From NCBI RefSeq assembly GCF_028372415.1, contig NC_092872.1, positions 393,503,853-393,567,852 of the forward strand: 64,000 nt of DNA. The letters run 5' to 3'. The notes under the pieces were generated by a model. It saw only the letters and a list, made by a program, of their open reading frames with translations. It was not told where the DNA came from and did no database searches. This document shows positions 60,363 through 64,000 of the stretch, one piece after another (position 1 is the stretch's first letter; each line of letters starts with the position of its first letter). The position numbers were made by a program, and so were the translations under genes. This DNA comes from Notamacropus eugenii (lineage: Eukaryota > Chordata > Mammalia > Diprotodontia > Macropodidae).

Positions 60363-61049
60363 TTATCTAACATCATTTACTGTATTTGATAACAGAGGGA
60401 GGGCCAGAGTCCATGTAGTTTATATTCAAGAAAAAGGAAACACTGAGACAGGTTAAATATCCATTAGCTAACCTCCCTAAAAATGGTATAAAATGACTAC
60501 AGATGCCAAAAACAATTAGGCTGCAAATTTGCCTTCAGTTACCCAGCCATACTCCCTAAGCATTTAGTTCTAATTAATTTTCTTCATTACACAACAATAC
60601 CCCTCCTAATTACACCAGAGAAACACTATAAACCTACTAGCTATTCAGACTCTTTATTGCACAAATTATTCTGTTAGTTTTCAACTATAAGCAAAGCCTC
60701 ACTGTCTAATTTATACATGCCTCATCTCAGCAAACATGGGCTGCTTAGTAAACCCTTGACAGCTAGGCAAACTAATCCTGAATGTGACCATAATCCAAAT
60801 TAGTAATTTTCGTGAAATGAAAAATCAAGGTTGAATAATTTATATCCTACACATGCAAAGGTGAAAAGTACAAGCAAAGGTACCATGTAACATCTGAATA
60901 TATACACATGTTGCCAAGGCTTCTGATTCCTGAAGCAGAGATTCAGGATCACTTGTAGGCATAAAGCTCTTGCAACTTTAATGGAAATATTATGTGCAAC
61001 AGGAAGGTAGGTAGGTCCTTAGTTACTGGCTCTATATGACCCCCAAACA

Positions 61050-61202
61050 TGGTAAAGTTAGAGTTGGAATCTTAGTCCAAACCTGGCATTGTACAGATGA
61101 AGAAAACAAGGCCTAGAGACAGCTAGTTTGTATTAAAATTGGAATTAGAACCCTTGTTCATTGTCTTCTAACCTGACACTCTTTCCTCCACATCACTACT
61201 CA
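61050..61202 (-). mobile_element. MIR3-like SINE (antisense)
   Basis: cattgtacagatgaagaaaa, caaggcctagagacagctag, gaattagaacccttgttcat. Confidence 0.6.
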
Positions 61203-61234
61203 GAGATCAGCAAATTGATCTGTGCCAGTTACAC

Positions 61235-61535
61235 TCCCTTCTCTCTGATTATTGATTTCCCTGGCTTCCAACAAGTCTCAACTAAAATCCTACCTTCTTC
61301 AGGAAGTCTTCTCCAATCCTTCTGAATTTCAGCGTCTCCCCTGTGTTATTTACTATTTATCCTGTGTTTAGATAGCTTGCTTTGTGGATAATTATTTGCA
61401 TGTTGTTTCCCTAATTAGTCATAAACTATTTGAGGCTAGGAACAATCTTGCTTCTTTTGGTATCTCCAGCACTTAGCACAGTGTCTGGTATGTAGAAGGT
61501 GCTAAATCAATGTTTATTATTGATTGATTGAGCTC
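61235..61535 (+). mobile_element. L2 LINE 3' end
   Basis: ctaaaatcctaccttcttca, ggaagtcttctccaatcctt, gtatctccagcacttagcac, agtgtctggtatgtagaagg, ending in (TTGA)n. A complete L2 3' terminus. Confidence 0.85.
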
Positions 61536-61584
61536 TAAATTAACATAACCTTTGCCTTTATAATACAAGACAGAAAAGATTTAG

Positions 61585-61722
61585 AGCTGGAATATAAATT
61601 CCTTGAGGGCAAGGGCTCTCTTATTTTTAATTTTTGTTTATCTTTGTATCACTGGCTCCCAAAACAGTACCTGGCACATAGTAGATGCTTAATAAATGCT
61701 TATCAAATAATAAATGAGTCAA
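61585..61722 (+). mobile_element. L2 LINE 3' end, second copy
   Basis: attccttgagggcaagggct, acagtacctggcacatagta, gatgcttaataaatgc. Tandemly placed after the first. Confidence 0.85.
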
Positions 61723-61944
61723 AGAAACTTTGAAAATGCCCTGCTGAAGTTCAAACAGGTAGTAAGTACCAGAGCTGGGTATCTGAATCCAGGTTTCCCA
61801 GATCTGAATTAGAGGCTTTGTCACATTCCAGCAGTACCATATTGTTGAGTATTTTACACAAACCACATCTATCCTTTTATGTAACAAACAATATAAGTAA
61901 TGTGATCTGGAATAGAGACAGATCATGAGTAGGAACACTAGCAT

Positions 61945-62178
61945 TTATATTGTAGCTACTATGTGCCAAGGGCTTTATAGATATGATCTCATTTTGTCCT
62001 TACAATAACCTTGGGAGGTAGGTACTATTATTTTTTCTGTTTTACAGTTGGGGAAATTGAGGTAGAGGTTAAACGACTGGCCTAAGGTCACACAGCTAGT
62101 CACATCCGATGATGGATTTGAACTCAGGTCTTCATGATTCCAGACCCAATACTCTATCCACCACTCTACCTAAGACAT
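61945..62178 (-). mobile_element. Ther1/MIR SINE, near full length (antisense)
   Basis: ctactatgtgccaagggctt, tgttttacagttggggaaat, taaggtcacacagctagtca, ctctatccaccactctacct. Confidence 0.88.
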
Positions 62179-62344
62179 TATGCAGCTGTCTCACGCTGGT
62201 TACTCATGTCTATACCAGGTAAATCTGAAAAATTTTCTATCTCCATGGGTTTGAAGTAATTAAAAAAAAGAATGAGAAAACAACTTCTTTTTCTTAGAGA
62301 GTATCATAGAACTTTCAAGCAAGTTAGAAAGATGGGTGGGTTCA

Positions 62345-62615
62345 CCAGTATCTTGACCCCAAGTTTTTTGTTTTTGAGTTGTTTAAGTCAGGTCTGACTC
62401 TTCATCACCCCATTTGGAGTTTTGTTGGCAAAGATACTGAAGTAGTTTACCATTTCCTTCTCCAGCTCATTTTACGGAAGCTGAGGCAAACAGGGGCATC
62501 TGACCTGCCTAGGGTCACACAGCTAATAAAGTTCTGAGGCTAGATTTGAACTCAGGAGTCTTCTAGATTCCAGACTCTGCAATTTATCCACTGGGTCCCC
62601 TAGCTGTCCTTGACC
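62345..62615 (-). mobile_element. Marsupial SINE, near full length with tail (antisense)
   Basis: gagttgtttaagtcaggtct, ttggcaaagatactgaagta, agctcattttacggaagctg, tagggtcacacagctaataa, tccactgggtcccctagctg. It is the same family as 52.9 and 56.5 kb in the opposite orientation, and looks less diverged than the MIR copies. Confidence 0.85.
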
Positions 62616-63320
62616 TTAGGTAGGTAACATTAAGAAGTAAAAGCTTTCTTTTGAAACTTTGTTGTTATCTGAAGCCTTTGGATTCTAAATCTTCAGGTCT
62701 TCTGGGTATTAGTAGATTTTAGATCCTTTAGATCTCTGGCTTTTCTAGAGCTTGGGAGGGCTAGGCTTTGGGGTTCCTCTTACCAGCAGGCTTCATTAGA
62801 AGTTAGTATGACCTCATTCCTAGTTACCTTCCCTTGGGTATTTTTCTTTTAGGTGCTTCCAGAATATTTTGCTCATTTTGAGATAATCTGAAGATTATAA
62901 ACATCTTAACAAAATAGCAGAATCTATACCTTTTAATAACCACTAGCCTCTTCAGATGCCTTCCCATGTGGCAGGGAGTACTACTCATAATTTAGCAATT
63001 GAAGACGTTCCAAGAAATCAGTCCTTTGGGTATTCAGTAGAAGCCAGGAAAAAGTTGCTCTTTCTTCTGTTAATTATGTCTGACTAGTATAGCATGCACT
63101 AGAATTGCTGCTTTCTAATCTATTTATCCATCTAACAACTCCAATTAGCCAGGTGCAACGATCTACTTAAAAACATGAACTGCTCATTTGTGCATGGAGA
63201 ATTAAAGTTTTTAGACTGATTTCTTAAAGGTAACATTTAAGGGTCAAAGAACATGGGATCTGAAAGCTGATCATGAGCAACTCCTGATAAACAGTACCTT
63301 CACAGAACAGTTTTTGGACT
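62616..63320. other. Intergenic: nothing recognised
   Basis: No repeat or exon that I can name. Confidence 0.35.
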
Positions 63321-63321
63321 A

Positions 63322-63510
63322 TTGCCTTCAGTGATATAGTGAAAAGAATGTTGGATTTGGGGCAAGACCTGGATTCAGATCCTGCTTTTTTTTTTCTTCC
63401 TATTTCTCCCTGGGCAAGTCGAAGTCATCCAAACTTTCTGAGTTTTAATCAAATCAACAAATATTTATTAAGTGCCTATTATGAGCTAGGTTCTTCTAAG
63501 TGCCTACAAC
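63322..63510 (+). mobile_element. tRNA-derived SINE head plus L2-like fragment
   Basis: gtgatatagtgaaaagaatg and gacctggattcagatcctgc, then from 63450 aaatatttattaagtgccta and ttatgagctaggttcttc. Confidence 0.65.
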
Positions 63511-63512
63511 AT

Positions 63513-64000
63513 GATGTTGCGGCTGTTGTGTTTGTCCCTAGTTTTCGAAGAAGACTATGACATCAGAGAAATGATGGATGACATGACATGCACTTGATTT
63601 TGTTTTGAGTGAGGGAGGGTTGTGCAAGGTCACCAGCCTCACTTCTCCTCCTGAGCCATCTGGATCCAGAGGCTAGATATTTATCAGGACGACTGGAGAC
63701 AGCCCAGGATGCAATGGGAGACCTTGGCCTCTTTATGCTAAGGCCTATTCAGGTAGTCACTGAGAGTGAGGTAACACCCATTCATTGAATAGGGCTCTTT
63801 AAGAAGTAGTCAGGGAATGGCCCCTTTAATAAGCCAAAGAAAAAAATAAGTAAATCAAGCTGGGAGGGAAAGAGCAACAGTTACTATTGATAATAACTCT
63901 TAAGCCAGGAGGGTCTGGAAAACAGCCCTTAAGTGGAGCTTGGGCAGGGACCTATTGTGCAAAGTATGGGCTTCAGAGTGCATTATGTTTAAGTTTGGGA
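63513..64000 (-). mobile_element. RTE-derived marsupial SINE, longest copy, runs off the right edge
   Basis: Plus text gttgtgtttgtccctagttt, cgaagaagactatgacatca, gcacttgattttgttttgag, gagccatctggatccagagg, cccaggatgcaatgggagac, gcttgggcagggacctattg. On minus it ends in a (AAC)n-like tail at 63513. It is a reference for the truncated copies at 7.3, 36.7 and 57.9 kb. Confidence 0.75.

Noticed and set aside
61627-61944. 105-codon minus-strand frame after MAT2B
   Set aside because: It is the antisense of an L2 3' end and adjoining repeat sequence.
42213-64000. A further protein-coding gene downstream of MAT2B
   Set aside because: I looked for conserved exons on both strands. All longer frames fall in LINEs or SINEs or lack any recognisable similarity.
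1-64000. Prokaryotic-style systems (operons, CRISPR arrays, toxin-antitoxin pairs), tRNA or rRNA genes
   Set aside because: The window is intron-rich vertebrate DNA. tRNA-like motifs are SINE heads, and no spaced direct-repeat array of CRISPR type exists.

Overview
This is a vertebrate nuclear window, almost certainly from a marsupial. It holds large introns with GT-AG splicing, CpG-island promoters and a dense load of L1, L2, CR1/L3, RTE and MIR/Ther-type interspersed repeats. Several of the SINE forms match sequences I know from opossum, dasyurid and kangaroo genomes. I cannot choose between American and Australian marsupials from sequence alone. Nothing in the window is bacterial or viral in organisation.

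Layout. (1) Positions 1-86, minus strand: the first coding exon of NUDCD2, which runs off the left edge. (2) 87-750: a compact bidirectional CpG-rich promoter with NRF1-like palindromes, several CCAAT boxes and a CHR-like element, shared by NUDCD2 and HMMR. (3) 751-20242, plus strand: a complete HMMR (RHAMM) gene. I resolved 18 coding exons, all in phase, giving 720 codons plus a stop. (4) 20243-24700: HMMR 3' UTR and spacer with old repeats. (5) 24709-41412, plus strand: a complete MAT2B gene with two alternative first exons. The upstream 10-codon exon (24709-24738) gives the V2-type protein of 323 aa. The CpG-island exon (27600-27662) gives the V1-type protein of 334 aa. Both splice to the same exons 2-7, and a poly(A) signal lies at 42188. 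(6) 42.2-64 kb: no gene found. This stretch is repeats and unassigned sequence, and it fits the gene-poor region that follows MAT2B in other mammals.

The order NUDCD2 - HMMR - MAT2B is the conserved mammalian order. NUDCD2 is a p23-like co-chaperone, HMMR is a spindle/centrosome coiled-coil protein that also binds hyaluronan, and MAT2B is the regulatory subunit of methionine adenosyltransferase II. The first two share a promoter. MAT2B is independently promoted.

The points most worth a second look are in the HMMR C-terminus. The protein ends 11 residues early relative to human because an Arg codon has become TGA. The residue aligned with the human Aurora-A site Thr703 is Val. The second basic BX7B hyaluronan motif is interrupted by Glu. 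Other points are the conserved short V2 first exon of MAT2B, a pair of ~115-bp inverted repeats in MAT2B intron 2, a ~130-bp near-duplicate shared by MAT2B introns 4 and 5, and strong G-quadruplex-forming tracts in an LTR-like fossil at 25.5-26.2 kb. I found no evidence for a novel multi-gene system. Repeat family names are given from memory of consensus sequences and their boundaries are approximate.
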